Shown: positions 24,112 to 33,189 of the stretch, piece after piece | Layout of the letters: every line of letters starts with the position of its first letter | Numbering within the stretch: position 1 is the stretch's first letter | Source of the DNA: Chryseobacterium bernardetii | Lineage (GTDB): Bacteria > Bacteroidota > Bacteroidia > Flavobacteriales > Weeksellaceae | Reading direction: 5' to 3' | DNA: 64,000 nt | NCBI RefSeq assembly: GCF_003815975.1 | Contig: NZ_CP033932.1 | Span: 868,001 to 932,000, forward strand | Program-made: the position numbers and the translations under genes | Notes under the pieces: generated by a model | Told to the model about the DNA's origin: nothing | The model's input: only the letters and a program-made list of their open reading frames with translations | The model's database searches: none

Positions 24112-25041
24112 TTAACAATATGAAGCTACAATCTTATCTACAATAAACTGAGCTAATTTTTCTTTGCTTTGATGTGTCCAGCCGGCAATGTGTGGTGTTA
24201 CCATAGCCTTTTCGGATTCCAGCAGATATTTAAGGTCTTCATTTTCTGTTTCAAGGTGTTCAAAAGAAGATTTTTCGTATTCCAATACATCCAGACAGGC
24301 TCCTTTTACCTTCCCCATTTTCAACGCTTCTACTAAATTTTTAGTTTTTACATTTTTTCCCCTCGCTGTATTCACAAAATAGAAATTATTTTTCATTTCG
24401 GAAATGAATGTTTCGTCAATAAGATAATGGGTTTCAGAAGTCAGAGGAATATGTAAACTCAACACTTCTGCATACTGCTTCAATTCTTCTAATGTAACCT
24501 GAGTAGCAAATTCATCAGAAAGCCCGGGAAGTATATCATGGAAGATCACTTTACATCCAAAACCAGAAAGTCTTTTGGCTGTTGCTTTCCCCATATTTCC
24601 ATATCCGATTAGCCCGACAGTTTTACCCAGCAATTCATCCCCTCTGTTTTCTTCACGTTTCCAGATTCCGTTCTTTACTTCCTGGGAAGCAATGAAAAGC
24701 CTGTTCATCAACACCAATAGCATTCCAACAACATGTTCTGCCACTGAATCCCTGTTTCCTTCCGGTGAGTTGATTAATTGAATCCCTAATTTTTCAGCCA
24801 CAGGGATATCAATATTTTCCATCCCGGCACCTACCCTTGCAATGAATTTCAGATTTTGAGCCTGTTCAAGAAAGTTTTTATCCAAAGGGATACGGCTTCT
24901 GATGATAATCCCATCATAATTTTTGATTTTAGCGCAAACTTCATCATAAGTGGAAGTAAAATCTTCTTCCAAAATAAAGTTTTTAGCTAAAAGCTGTTGG
25001 GTAATAAGAGGGTGATTTTTATCTAAAAGGAGAATTTTCAT
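24112..25041 (-). CDS. D-2-hydroxyacid dehydrogenase family protein (SerA-like)
   Basis: 309 residues from the ATG at 25041 (MKILLLDKNHPL). NAD-binding GLIGYGNMGKATAKRL carries GxGxxG. The catalytic set is visible: an Arg in VNTARGKN, a Glu in the cofactor-domain VKGACLDVLEYE stretch and a His in TPHIAGWTHQS. It reduces or oxidises a 2-keto/2-hydroxy acid. It resembles phosphoglycerate dehydrogenases but lacks the C-terminal ACT domain, so the substrate is uncertain (3-phosphoglycerate, glyoxylate or hydroxypyruvate are possible). It is a single gene closed by a strong terminator. Confidence 0.88.
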   Translation of the reverse strand: MKILLLDKNHPLITQQLLAKNFILEEDFTSTYDEVCAKIKNYDGIIIRSRIPLDKNFLEQAQNLKFIARVGAGMENIDIPVAEKLGIQLINSPEGNRDSVAEHVVGMLLVLMNRLFIASQEVKNGIWKREENRGDELLGKTVGLIGYGNMGKATAKRLSGFGCKVIFHDILPGLSDEFATQVTLEELKQYAEVLSLHIPLTSETHYLIDETFISEMKNNFYFVNTARGKNVKTKNLVEALKMGKVKGACLDVLEYEKSSFEHLETENEDLKYLLESEKAMVTPHIAGWTHQSKEKLAQFIVDKIVASYC

Positions 25042-25122
25042 ATTTAAACGCAAGTAACACTAATTGATTTCACAAATAACACCATTATCATTTTCAGATA
25101 AAGATGCTTGGTATAAAAATAA

Positions 25123-25160
25123 AATGCTTTTAATTTGGAAGTTCCCGTATTAAAAGCATT
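25123..25160 (-). terminator. Terminator of the thioesterase gene
   Basis: AATGCTTTTAAT and ATTAAAAGCATT form a 12-bp perfect stem with a 14-nt loop. Confidence 0.75.
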
Positions 25161-25167
25161 CAAAGTT

Positions 25168-25719
25168 TTATTTTTTATCCTTCTTAGAAGCCTGTTGCTC
25201 CTGTGGTTCCTGGAATAATTTCTTAAGTTCTACAGATTCCAGAGGTTTCATTCTTCCGGAAAGGATCAATGAAAGTTCTTTTCTGCGGAATGCAGCAGCA
25301 TATCTTTCTTTCTCTTCTTCTGTTTCCGGGATCATATCAGGAATTGGAATCGGGCGGTTGAACTCATCTACTGCAACGAAGGTATAGATTCCTGAATTGG
25401 TATGAATTTTTTTTTGGTTGATGGGATCATCAGACCACACATCCACATACACCTCCATAGAAGTAGAGAATGCTCTGGAAACCTTAGATTCCAGTACTAC
25501 AACTCCACCTTCAGGAATCGGGTGATTGAATGAAACGTGGTTTACAGATGCCGTTACTACTCTTCTTTCGCAGTGTCTTGCTGCGGAGATGGAAGCACAT
25601 CTGTCCATTTTTGCTAAAAGTTCCCCCCCAAAAAGGTTTCTCAGAGAGTTGGTCTCGTTCGGAAGAACGATATTGGTCATAATGGTCAGGGATTCTGACG
25701 CTGTTTTTATTTTTGCCAT
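25168..25719 (-). CDS. Acyl-CoA thioesterase, hotdog fold (YciA-like)
   Basis: 183 residues. Hotdog core with the N-terminal NETNSLRNLFGGELLAKMDRC motif (with the Asn and Asp of the active site), VNHVSFNHPIPEGGVVVLES, and SMEVYVDVWSDDP. A Lys-rich tail follows (KDKK). The family hydrolyses medium- to long-chain acyl-CoA to free acids and CoA in the cytoplasm. Its start overlaps the end of the upstream HU-like gene by 13 nt, so they are in one operon; the functional link is not obvious. Confidence 0.92.
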   Translation of the reverse strand: MAKIKTASESLTIMTNIVLPNETNSLRNLFGGELLAKMDRCASISAARHCERRVVTASVNHVSFNHPIPEGGVVVLESKVSRAFSTSMEVYVDVWSDDPINQKKIHTNSGIYTFVAVDEFNRPIPIPDMIPETEEEKERYAAAFRRKELSLILSGRMKPLESVELKKLFQEPQEQQASKKDKK

Positions 25720-26459
25720 TTATTCTTAGTGTTTTTTGGAGCAGCCGGAACTGTTTTAGTTGTTTTTCCGGCAGGTTTTGTCAATGAATCTTTCTTCAGA
25801 GAATCTGAAACTGGTGTTTCCGGCGTATGTACCATTACTTTCACCGTATCTTTTACAATCCTGTGGGTAGAAGTCTGTACAGAAACTTTAGTAAAGGATT
25901 TCTTTCCAAAGAGAAGTTCCTGCTGGGTAAATGCAAAATACAGGATACCGAGAACCGGAATAATCAGCAGAAAGAACCAAAGGATTGTCTTTTTAAATTT
26001 ATAATCCTTCTCACGGTTTTCTGAAGTACTCACTTTCTCACCATTATTAATATCTGAGAATCTGATCTCTTCCAATCCGAAAAAATCCGGACGTCCCGCT
26101 TCCACTCTTTTCCCTTTGAAATGAGTGTGCCCTTCTTCTATAAAGATTGTTCCCAGATTTTGAATTTCAAGAACCTGTTCTGCCTGGAGCTTTTTCTTCC
26201 AAAAATCAGTCTGTATTTTCAGGTCACTTCTGGAAGCTTCTACAGACATCTGCTTTTCTTTAGCGATAAAAACAGTAAGATCTTCAGCCTGCACTTCATA
26301 GTCAATTGTAAATTCAATCTGGCTGGCAGGAGGCAGGATGCTTCCGTTTTCGGAATTGATAACCGCTTTAGAATTTTTCAGAGAAAACACCCCAAAGCCT
26401 GGAACCGTGACAGTTCCATATTGTTTTAAATATTCTAAAATGTATGCTGAAATATTCAT
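25707..26459 (-). CDS. HU-domain (CCDC81-like) protein with a membrane segment
   Basis: 250 residues. N-terminal tandem CCDC81-like prokaryotic HU domains (about 1-135; the opening MNISAYILEYLKQYGTVTVP and GFGVFSLKNSK, then EIQNLGTIFIEEGHTHFK), which in flavobacteria stand in front of membrane or SPOR proteins. One transmembrane segment (about 158-178) is followed by an extracytoplasmic tail rich in Lys, Thr and Pro. Members of this family may bind DNA or septal components; the exact role is unknown. The gene overlaps the thioesterase gene. A -7 box ends 7 nt before the ATG. Confidence 0.75.
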   Translation of the reverse strand: MNISAYILEYLKQYGTVTVPGFGVFSLKNSKAVINSENGSILPPASQIEFTIDYEVQAEDLTVFIAKEKQMSVEASRSDLKIQTDFWKKKLQAEQVLEIQNLGTIFIEEGHTHFKGKRVEAGRPDFFGLEEIRFSDINNGEKVSTSENREKDYKFKKTILWFFLLIIPVLGILYFAFTQQELLFGKKSFTKVSVQTSTHRIVKDTVKVMVHTPETPVSDSLKKDSLTKPAGKTTKTVPAAPKNTKNKWQK

Positions 26460-26466
26460 TTGGTGG

Positions 26467-26474
26467 CAAATTTA
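26467..26474 (-). promoter_or_regulatory. HU-domain gene -7 box
   Basis: The minus strand reads TAAATTTG, 7 nt before the ATG. The -33 region has TTC at spacing 20 instead of TTG. Confidence 0.55.
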
Positions 26475-26509
26475 TAACTTTTTCATGACTTTTTGAAGAT
26501 ATTTAACGC

Positions 26510-26540
26510 ATATAAAAAAAGACTGCTGAAGCAGCCTTTT
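26510..26540 (-). terminator. TonB-dependent receptor gene terminator
   Basis: On the minus strand AAAAGGCTGCT pairs with AGCAGTCTTTT (one G.U), then a run of seven T. It lies 99 nt after the receptor stop. Confidence 0.75.
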
Positions 26541-26639
26541 GAGTATTCCATAGCAAAACAGGTTCGCTATTCATGATCCCGGATCTATTCCAGGATAAAT
26601 TTGCAATTCGCTTATTTACAGCTGCTACTTTATTTCAAT

Positions 26640-28775
26640 CTATTGAATTTTCCAACTGATTCCAAACATAAAGTTCGTTCCCGCCTGTGCAAAGTATAAT
26701 GGGCTGCCATCTTCCGCAACAGAGCCATTGTTAACGTATTTTTTATTAAACAGGTTATTTACCAAAAGCTTTAATGCGATATCATTATGACCAATCTTAA
26801 ACTGATACTGTGCATTAAAGTCTGTGAGTAAATAATCTTTAAGTTCTAAATTTTTATCTTCCGTATTATCCAGGTACTGCTTTCCAACATACTGATTCAT
26901 TAAAGCAAACTGGAAGTTTTTATTTGGATTGAATTTTACTCCTAAATTGGCAACTGTATTCGGAGAAAATGAAATCTGTGTATTTCCAAGGCTTACCGGA
27001 ACATTTCCAACCTCTATATTAAAATCCTGATTCCTGTTCTGGCTTAAAGTTACGTTTCCGGAAACTTCCCATTGTTTTGAAATTTTAGCCAAAGCGCCAA
27101 CTTCAACTCCACGTCTGTAGCTCTTTCCTGAATTGGTTCTTATAAATGCTCCTACACTGTTTAGCTGCCCATTCAGGACTAACTGATTCACATAATACAT
27201 GTAATAAATATTCGCAGTTAAAGATAAAAAGCCAAACTGTTTTTCAAAACCAGCTTCAAAATCATGAAGTTTTTCAGGCTTTACATCGTTGTTGGCCATG
27301 ATATCTGCTCTGCTAGGTTCTCTGTGAGCATGAGCATAAGACAGGAATATTTTTCCATCCGTAATTTTATAATTTACTCCTGCTTTTGGATTGAAGAACA
27401 GCCAGTTTTTATCCAGATCAGCTCCATCATCATCCCCATCCATAATAATCTTCGTATTGTAATTGATACTTCTAAGCTGTAAATCGCCGAAAAATTCAAG
27501 ATTATCTATTCTATATAAAGCCTTAGCAAAACCGGAAACTTCATTCTTTACCGAGCGGTTTCTATAGTATTCACTTTCCTGGATCTGCGGATAAAACACT
27601 CCGGTTACATTTCCGTAATGTCTTCCGTAGTACTGATTGGCTACTGCTCCAAAATTTATATCAAGATTTTCAAACTTACCATACAATGTAGAAACTACTC
27701 CATAGAAATCATTATTCAGCCATTTCTTTCTGATGAAATCTGATTTTGTAATGGTTTGTCCGCCGTCAATAATGTTAGGAAGGTGATATTTTGAGAAAGA
27801 ACTTGCCTGCTTATAGTTTTCATAATATCCTTTTCCTTTGGTATAGTGAAAAGTCGTTTCAAGATTCCAGCGGTCATTGAATTTCTGTTCCCAAAGCAAC
27901 TGATAATGATTCTGTCTGTAATTATCCGTTTCGTTATCGTAGAAACCTGCAATATTTCCGTTGGCATCCTTAATAGCACCGGAAATATTGAATCTTGGAT
28001 TTGTTTCCCACATTTCTCTGCTAATCCCGTTCCATGCCTGATAGGTTTTTTCTTTTCCCCCAAAAGCCATTAAACGCAATTTGGTTTTTCCTTCTTCGAA
28101 CAAAGCTGTAAAATTATAAGAATTAAGATCAGAAGAAGCTCTGTCTATATAGCCATCAGAATGAATATTCGTGTATCTTCCCATTACAGACAGACGGTTT
28201 TTCCAGAACTTTCCGGAGCCTATCTCAGCCGAATATTTATAGGTATTGAAAGAACCATAGCTATCATCAGTCTTAAAATAAAATTTCTCCTCAGGCTCTT
28301 TTGAAATCACGTTGATACTTGCCCCAAAGGCAGACACTCCATTATTAGAAGTACCTACTCCCCGTTGAATTACGATCTGGGAGGCTGAACTTGTTAAATC
28401 CGGGACGTTCACAAAAAAGGTTCCCTGGCTTTCAGAATCATTATAAGGAACACCATTCATCATCACATTGATAGCCGTTCCGGAAACTCCACGGATTCTA
28501 AAACCTGTATATCCTACACCATTTCCGGCATCTGAAGTGGAAATGACTGAAGTTTGATTTTTTAAAAGGATAGGAAGATCCTGCCCTAAATTTTTACCGT
28601 CTAAATCTTTCTGAACATTGATAATTTCCTTAGCAACAGGAAGTCTTTTCGTAAAGTTAACCGCCTCTATTTCCCTGATCTTCAGAGAATCCGTGTTTTG
28701 AGCCTGAATAAAGGCTACAGAGCCTACACTAAGCCCTAAAAAAAATAATCCTTTCATTCTATAAATCTTTAACAT
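26640..28775 (-). CDS. TonB-dependent outer-membrane receptor, probable thiamine-related transporter
   Basis: 711 residues. A signal peptide (to about 26, ending SVAFIQAQ) is followed by a plug domain (SDAGNGVGYTGFRIRGVSGT, NGVPYNDSESQGTFFVNVPD, VIQRGVGTSNNGVSAFGASI) and a 22-strand-type barrel, with a C-terminal aromatic stretch ending in FGISWKIQ. I keep the first ATG at 28775; the ATG at 28757 (MKGLFFLG) is an alternative. A TPP riboswitch sits in the leader. Receptors with such leaders in Bacteroidota are predicted to import thiamine or its pyrophosphate across the outer membrane. It appears to be a single-gene unit. Confidence 0.92.
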   Translation of the reverse strand: MLKIYRMKGLFFLGLSVGSVAFIQAQNTDSLKIREIEAVNFTKRLPVAKEIINVQKDLDGKNLGQDLPILLKNQTSVISTSDAGNGVGYTGFRIRGVSGTAINVMMNGVPYNDSESQGTFFVNVPDLTSSASQIVIQRGVGTSNNGVSAFGASINVISKEPEEKFYFKTDDSYGSFNTYKYSAEIGSGKFWKNRLSVMGRYTNIHSDGYIDRASSDLNSYNFTALFEEGKTKLRLMAFGGKEKTYQAWNGISREMWETNPRFNISGAIKDANGNIAGFYDNETDNYRQNHYQLLWEQKFNDRWNLETTFHYTKGKGYYENYKQASSFSKYHLPNIIDGGQTITKSDFIRKKWLNNDFYGVVSTLYGKFENLDINFGAVANQYYGRHYGNVTGVFYPQIQESEYYRNRSVKNEVSGFAKALYRIDNLEFFGDLQLRSINYNTKIIMDGDDDGADLDKNWLFFNPKAGVNYKITDGKIFLSYAHAHREPSRADIMANNDVKPEKLHDFEAGFEKQFGFLSLTANIYYMYYVNQLVLNGQLNSVGAFIRTNSGKSYRRGVEVGALAKISKQWEVSGNVTLSQNRNQDFNIEVGNVPVSLGNTQISFSPNTVANLGVKFNPNKNFQFALMNQYVGKQYLDNTEDKNLELKDYLLTDFNAQYQFKIGHNDIALKLLVNNLFNKKYVNNGSVAEDGSPLYFAQAGTNFMFGISWKIQ

Positions 28776-28831
28776 TTAATGAATAAAAGGGGATCAATAA
28801 GATATTATACAGATTCAACCCTTAGAAGAGT

Positions 28832-28905
28832 TGGCGTCCCTAAACAGCATTACCTGTTCCAGGTTCATTGGGTATAATCTCAGCCTTTTAAAGCACCCCT
28901 TTATT
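28832..28905 (-). ncRNA. TPP riboswitch (THI box) before the receptor gene
   Basis: The minus strand reads AAAGGGGTGC, GGCTGAGATTATACCC, TGAACCTGGAACAGGTAATG and CTGTTTAGGGA. These are the conserved TPP-aptamer segments: the CUGAGA pyrimidine-sensing loop, ACCUG, and the closing P1 strand. It ends about 57 nt before the receptor start, so TPP should repress it. The promoter-like TAATTTCG at 28913-28920 lies just upstream. Confidence 0.93.
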
Positions 28906-28912
28906 TCAGCCG

Positions 28913-28920
28913 CGAAATTA
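28913..28920 (-). promoter_or_regulatory. Receptor gene -7-like box
   Basis: The minus strand reads TAATTTCG, one base off TAnnTTTG. It is located just before the TPP riboswitch, similar in form to TAACTTCG at the thi operon. Confidence 0.45.
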
Positions 28921-29022
28921 CAAAAAATATATGAGATGATGAATTCGTGATGCGAGGCTCCGTTTGTAATAAAGCCCTCATAACATAAGCATCATCATTT
29001 ATCAGTAATCATCACTTATAAT

Positions 29023-29805
29023 TTAGTATGTCTTGTTATTTGCATCAATATAATAATAGTTTTTGCCATCTTTCGTCACCTCAAACATTTTCCCCAGCTT
29101 CCAGCTGAAGTTTCTTTTAATATTGGAATATTCAAAAGGAATAATCACTTTATTATTAACATCAATAACTCCGAATTTATCATTATTGGAAGCAACAATC
29201 ATCGGATCTGCAACGTTATCTCCTTCCATAATGTAGAGATACTGATACTGCGGATAGATCTGGTATTGGCGATAATCTGCAGCGTTGACGAATTTTGATT
29301 TTTCAATGATTCCGTAGAAACCATTTAAAACATAAGCCTGGAAAAGCTGCTGTTTATATTCTTCAAACCTGCATTTTCCAAGATCAGAATCTTTAAACTG
29401 ATATACTCTTTTCCCGGAATAATCTATTCTGTAAGAAATCATATCCTTTTCTACTGTTGCATAATCTTTTGTTCCATATTTCCTCACTTTTTCATTGGGC
29501 GAATTAAGAAGATTACAATCTTCATAAAAGAATACGGCAATATGATACTCCGGCTGAATGATGTATTTCCCGTTTTGGTTCACATACCCGAAATTATCTC
29601 CTTTCTTTTTAGGAATAAGAAGAGGAAGATCTTTATTAATCACTACAAGATCAGAATTCTGTTTAGCTACCACATTTTTCTCTTTTTTCATGGTAGTTTT
29701 CGTAACATTTTTTATTGCAGGTTTCTTCACAGATTTCGTCTGAGAGAAAACAAAAATCGAAATAAAAACGCACAAAACATTCAGGATATTTTTCATATTC
29801 ACCAT
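29023..29805 (-). CDS. Secreted WG-repeat protein
   Basis: 260 residues. Signal peptide about 4-23 (MKNILNVLCVFISIFVFSQ from the ATG at 29796; the first ATG is at 29805). There are WG-type repeats: DNFGYVNQNGKYIIQPEYH, GFYGIIEKSKF and DKFGVIDVNNKVIIPFEYSN. These repeats form small beta units in surface or periplasmic proteins. The function is unknown. It carries a well-formed promoter and lies divergent from acnB; no terminator was found at its end beyond the region with the receptor leader. Confidence 0.83.
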   Translation of the reverse strand: MVNMKNILNVLCVFISIFVFSQTKSVKKPAIKNVTKTTMKKEKNVVAKQNSDLVVINKDLPLLIPKKKGDNFGYVNQNGKYIIQPEYHIAVFFYEDCNLLNSPNEKVRKYGTKDYATVEKDMISYRIDYSGKRVYQFKDSDLGKCRFEEYKQQLFQAYVLNGFYGIIEKSKFVNAADYRQYQIYPQYQYLYIMEGDNVADPMIVASNNDKFGVIDVNNKVIIPFEYSNIKRNFSWKLGKMFEVTKDGKNYYYIDANNKTY

Positions 29806-29812
29806 TTGTCTG

Positions 29813-29843
29813 CAAAATTACGGCCAAAAATAGAAATTATCAA
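29813..29843 (-). promoter_or_regulatory. WG-repeat gene promoter
   Basis: The minus strand has TTG (29841-29843), 20 nt, then TAATTTTG (29813-29820): a perfect promoter that ends only 7 nt before the first ATG. Confidence 0.65.
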
Positions 29844-29899
29844 AATCATATTTATAAAGAATCTAAATAAATTCATTCTCATAAAATCGTAAAATTTCG

Positions 29900-29907
29900 T
29901 AATTTTG
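29900..29907 (+). promoter_or_regulatory. acnB -7 box
   Basis: TAATTTTG, with transcription expected near 29911. That leaves a leader of about 178 nt before acnB. The leader starts with GCAACATT (29909-29916), which can pair with AATGTTGC (29983-29990), and holds the hairpin TCTGTAT-TTC-ATACAGA (30021-30037). Confidence 0.55.
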
Positions 29908-30088
29908 GGCAACATTTTGAATTGTTTAATAATTTAAAAAACTTTTAAAAAAGAGTGTAGATTATGCTGACCTTATTCGGTTAATGTTGCATCATATGCG
30001 AGATCTCAAAATGTCATTTATCTGTATTTCATACAGACCAGTAAAGAGCAGCGAAATATTCTACCTTTAATATTGAAAGACTTCTATT

Positions 30089-32872
30089 ATGAATATTTAT
30101 AAGGATTACATTAAAGAGATTGAAGAAAGAAAAAGCCAGGGGCTTCATCCAAAGCCAATTGACAGTGCAGAACTACTAAGCGAAATCATCGCACAAATCA
30201 AAGACTCTGGTAATGCAGATCGAGCTGACTCTCTTAAATTTTTCATCTACAACACCCTTCCAGGAACTACAAGCGCAGCTGGTGTAAAAGCTAAATTTTT
30301 AAAAGAGATCATTCTGGGTGAATCCGTAGTAGAAGAAATCTCTCAGGCTTTTGCTTTCGAATTACTATCTCACATGAAAGGAGGTAAATCCATCGAAGTA
30401 TTATTAGACCTGGCATTAGGTAATGATCCTGCGATTGCTCAACAGGCAGCAGACGTTCTTAAAACTCAGGTTTTCCTTTATGAAGCGGATACCAACCGCT
30501 TAAAAGAAGCATATAACAGCGGAAATGCAGTTGCTAAAGAGATTTTAGAAAGCTATGCAAAAGCTGAGTTCTTTACTAAACTTCCTGAAGTAGCTGAAGA
30601 GATCAAAGTAGTTACTTATATCGCTGGCGAAGGGGACATTTCTACAGATTTACTTTCTCCGGGTAACCAGGCACACTCAAGATCAGACCGTGAACTTCAT
30701 GGTAAATGTATGATTACTCCTGAAGCTCAGGAAGAGATCAAAGCTTTACAGGCTAAACATCCTGATGCAAGCGTTATGCTTATCGCTGAAAAAGGAACAA
30801 TGGGTGTAGGTTCATCCAGAATGTCAGGGGTAAACAACGTGGCCTTATGGACAGGAAAACAAGCCAGCCCTTATGTACCATTCGTGAATATTGCTCCGAT
30901 TGTAGGAGGAACAAACGGTATTTCTCCCATCTTCCTTACTACGGTTGACGTTACTGGAGGTATTGGTATCGACCTTAAAAACTGGGTGAAGAAAACAGAT
31001 GAAAACGGAAACCCTGTTCTTAATGAAAACGGAGAACCAATCCTTGAGCAAGCTTATTCAGTAGCTACAGGAACTGTTTTAACCATCAATACAAAAGAAA
31101 AGAAATTATATAACGGAGATCAGGAACTTATCGACCTTTCGAAGTCTTTCACTCCTCAAAAGATGGAATTCATCAAGGCTGGAGGATCTTACGCAATCGT
31201 ATTTGGTAAGAAACTACAGACATTTGCAGCTCAGACGCTAGGTGTTGAGGCTCCTGTTGTTTTTGCTCCATCAAAAGAAATTTCTCACGAAGGACAAGGT
31301 CTTACAGCTGTGGAAAAAATCTTCAACAGAAACGCTGTGGGAACAACACCAGGAAAAGTATTACACGCAGGTTCTGATGTACGTGTAAAAGTTAACATTG
31401 TTGGCTCACAGGACACAACAGGCCTAATGACTGCCCAGGAGCTTGAATCTATGGCAGCCACTGTAATTTCTCCAACGGTTGACGGCGCATATCAGTCAGG
31501 ATGTCACACCGCTTCAGTTTGGGATAAAAAAGCTCAGGCAAACATTCCTAAGCTAATGAAATTCATGAACGATTTCGGCTTGATCACAGCACGTGACCCG
31601 AAAGGTGAATACCATTCAATGACTGACGTTATTCACAAAGTTCTTAACGATATCACTGTAGACGAATGGGCGATCATCATTGGCGGTGACTCTCACACGA
31701 GAATGTCTAAAGGTGTTGCTTTCGGAGCTGACTCCGGAACGGTTGCTCTTGCATTAGCTACCGGTGAAGCTTCAATGCCAATCCCGGAATCTGTAAAAGT
31801 AACTTTCAAGGGCGAGATGAAGCCTCACATGGATTTCCGTGATGTGGTTCATGCTACTCAGGCTCAGATGTTGAAGCAATTCGGAGGAGAAAACGTATTC
31901 CAGGGAAGAATTATTGAGGTTCACATCGGAACACTTCCTGCTGACCAGGCATTCACCTTTACAGACTGGACTGCTGAAATGAAGGCTAAAGCATCGATCA
32001 ACATTTCCGAAGACAGCACCCTAATTGAATCACTGGAAATTGCTAAAGGCAGAATCCAGATCATGATTGATAAAGGAATGGACAACCACAACAAAGTTCT
32101 TCAGGGATTAATTGACAAGGCGAATAAGAGAATTGAGGAAATCAGATCAGGTGAAAAGCCAGCGCTGACTCCAGATGCTAATGCTAAATATTACGCTGAA
32201 GTTGTTGTAGACCTTGATGTAATTGTAGAGCCTATGATTGCTGACCCGGATGTAAACAACGAAGATGTTTCCAAAAGATATACTCACGATACCATCAGAG
32301 ACCTTTCTTACTATGGTGGTGAGAAAAAAGTGGATCTTGGTTTCGTAGGATCTTGTATGGTTCACAAAGGAGACCTTAAGATTGTTTCTCAAATGTTGAG
32401 AAATCTTGAAAAACAAAATGGTAAAGTAGAATTTAGCGCTCCATTGGTTGTAGCGGCTCCTACTTACAATATCATTGACGAGCTAAAAGCTGAAGGAGAC
32501 TGGGAATTACTGGAAAAATATTCAGGTTTCGAGTTCAATGACAATGCTCCAAAAGGTGAAGCTCGTACACAATACGAAAATGTAATGTACCTTGAGCGTC
32601 CCGGATGTAACCTTTGTATGGGTAACCAGGAAAAAGCAGCAAAAGGAGATACTGTTTTAGCTACTTCAACACGTCTGTTCCAGGGAAGAGTAGTAGAAGA
32701 TTCTGAACGTAAAAAAGGTGAATCTCTGTTGGCTTCCACTCCGGTTGTTGTTCTTTCTGCTATTATGGGAAGAATTCCAAGCATTGAAGAATATAAAACA
32801 GCGGTTGAAGGTATTGACCTGACCACATTTGTACCTTCTATCAAGGAACTAACAAGCACAAGTGTTCACTAA
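30089..32872 (+). CDS. acnB: Aconitate hydratase B / 2-methylisocitrate dehydratase
   Basis: 927 residues, the AcnB form with an N-terminal HEAT-like domain (about 1-160) before the catalytic domains. It isomerises citrate to isocitrate in the TCA cycle. The three iron-sulfur ligands are C756 (VGSCMVHKGD), C840 and C843 (PGCNLCMGNQ). It is monocistronic: a terminator follows at 32918 and the second aconitase gene begins 317 nt later. The leader contains pairing sequences that might provide post-transcriptional control; this is inference. Confidence 0.96.
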   Translation: MNIYKDYIKEIEERKSQGLHPKPIDSAELLSEIIAQIKDSGNADRADSLKFFIYNTLPGTTSAAGVKAKFLKEIILGESVVEEISQAFAFELLSHMKGGKSIEVLLDLALGNDPAIAQQAADVLKTQVFLYEADTNRLKEAYNSGNAVAKEILESYAKAEFFTKLPEVAEEIKVVTYIAGEGDISTDLLSPGNQAHSRSDRELHGKCMITPEAQEEIKALQAKHPDASVMLIAEKGTMGVGSSRMSGVNNVALWTGKQASPYVPFVNIAPIVGGTNGISPIFLTTVDVTGGIGIDLKNWVKKTDENGNPVLNENGEPILEQAYSVATGTVLTINTKEKKLYNGDQELIDLSKSFTPQKMEFIKAGGSYAIVFGKKLQTFAAQTLGVEAPVVFAPSKEISHEGQGLTAVEKIFNRNAVGTTPGKVLHAGSDVRVKVNIVGSQDTTGLMTAQELESMAATVISPTVDGAYQSGCHTASVWDKKAQANIPKLMKFMNDFGLITARDPKGEYHSMTDVIHKVLNDITVDEWAIIIGGDSHTRMSKGVAFGADSGTVALALATGEASMPIPESVKVTFKGEMKPHMDFRDVVHATQAQMLKQFGGENVFQGRIIEVHIGTLPADQAFTFTDWTAEMKAKASINISEDSTLIESLEIAKGRIQIMIDKGMDNHNKVLQGLIDKANKRIEEIRSGEKPALTPDANAKYYAEVVVDLDVIVEPMIADPDVNNEDVSKRYTHDTIRDLSYYGGEKKVDLGFVGSCMVHKGDLKIVSQMLRNLEKQNGKVEFSAPLVVAAPTYNIIDELKAEGDWELLEKYSGFEFNDNAPKGEARTQYENVMYLERPGCNLCMGNQEKAAKGDTVLATSTRLFQGRVVEDSERKKGESLLASTPVVVLSAIMGRIPSIEEYKTAVEGIDLTTFVPSIKELTSTSVH

Positions 32873-32917
32873 CAGAATTGATAAATAGGCCATAAGGCCA
32901 TTGAAAATCATATAAAT

Positions 32918-32959
32918 GAAAGATTTTAGTCCTTTGGGATTTAAAATCTTTCATTTTTT
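32918..32959 (+). terminator. acnB terminator
   Basis: GAAAGATTTTA and TAAAATCTTTC form an 11-bp stem followed by ATTTTTTT. The rest of the 317-nt gap up to 33189 is AT-rich, with a 6-bp inverted repeat CCAAGA/TCTTGG (33001, 33057), and I see no gene in it. Confidence 0.8.
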
Positions 32960-33189
32960 TGTTTAGAATCGTTCTATTTTAAGTTAAATACGATTTTTTT
33001 CCAAGAAAATCGAGAAAATAGAATCTATTTTTTCTTAAATTGAAAGTTATAAAATCTCTTGGTTTTAGAATCAAAATCGCCCTGTTTATGGATTACAGGA
33101 ACGTTTTTTGATATATAAAAAATCAATTTTCTTTCTCCCATATAAGAGAAGGGAACTTTTAATGGAATAAGAACAAAACTAAATACGAT

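Noticed and set aside
32464..32859. A 131-codon minus-strand frame inside acnB.
   Set aside because: Antisense to conserved AcnB sequence carrying the iron-sulfur ligands, so a chance frame.
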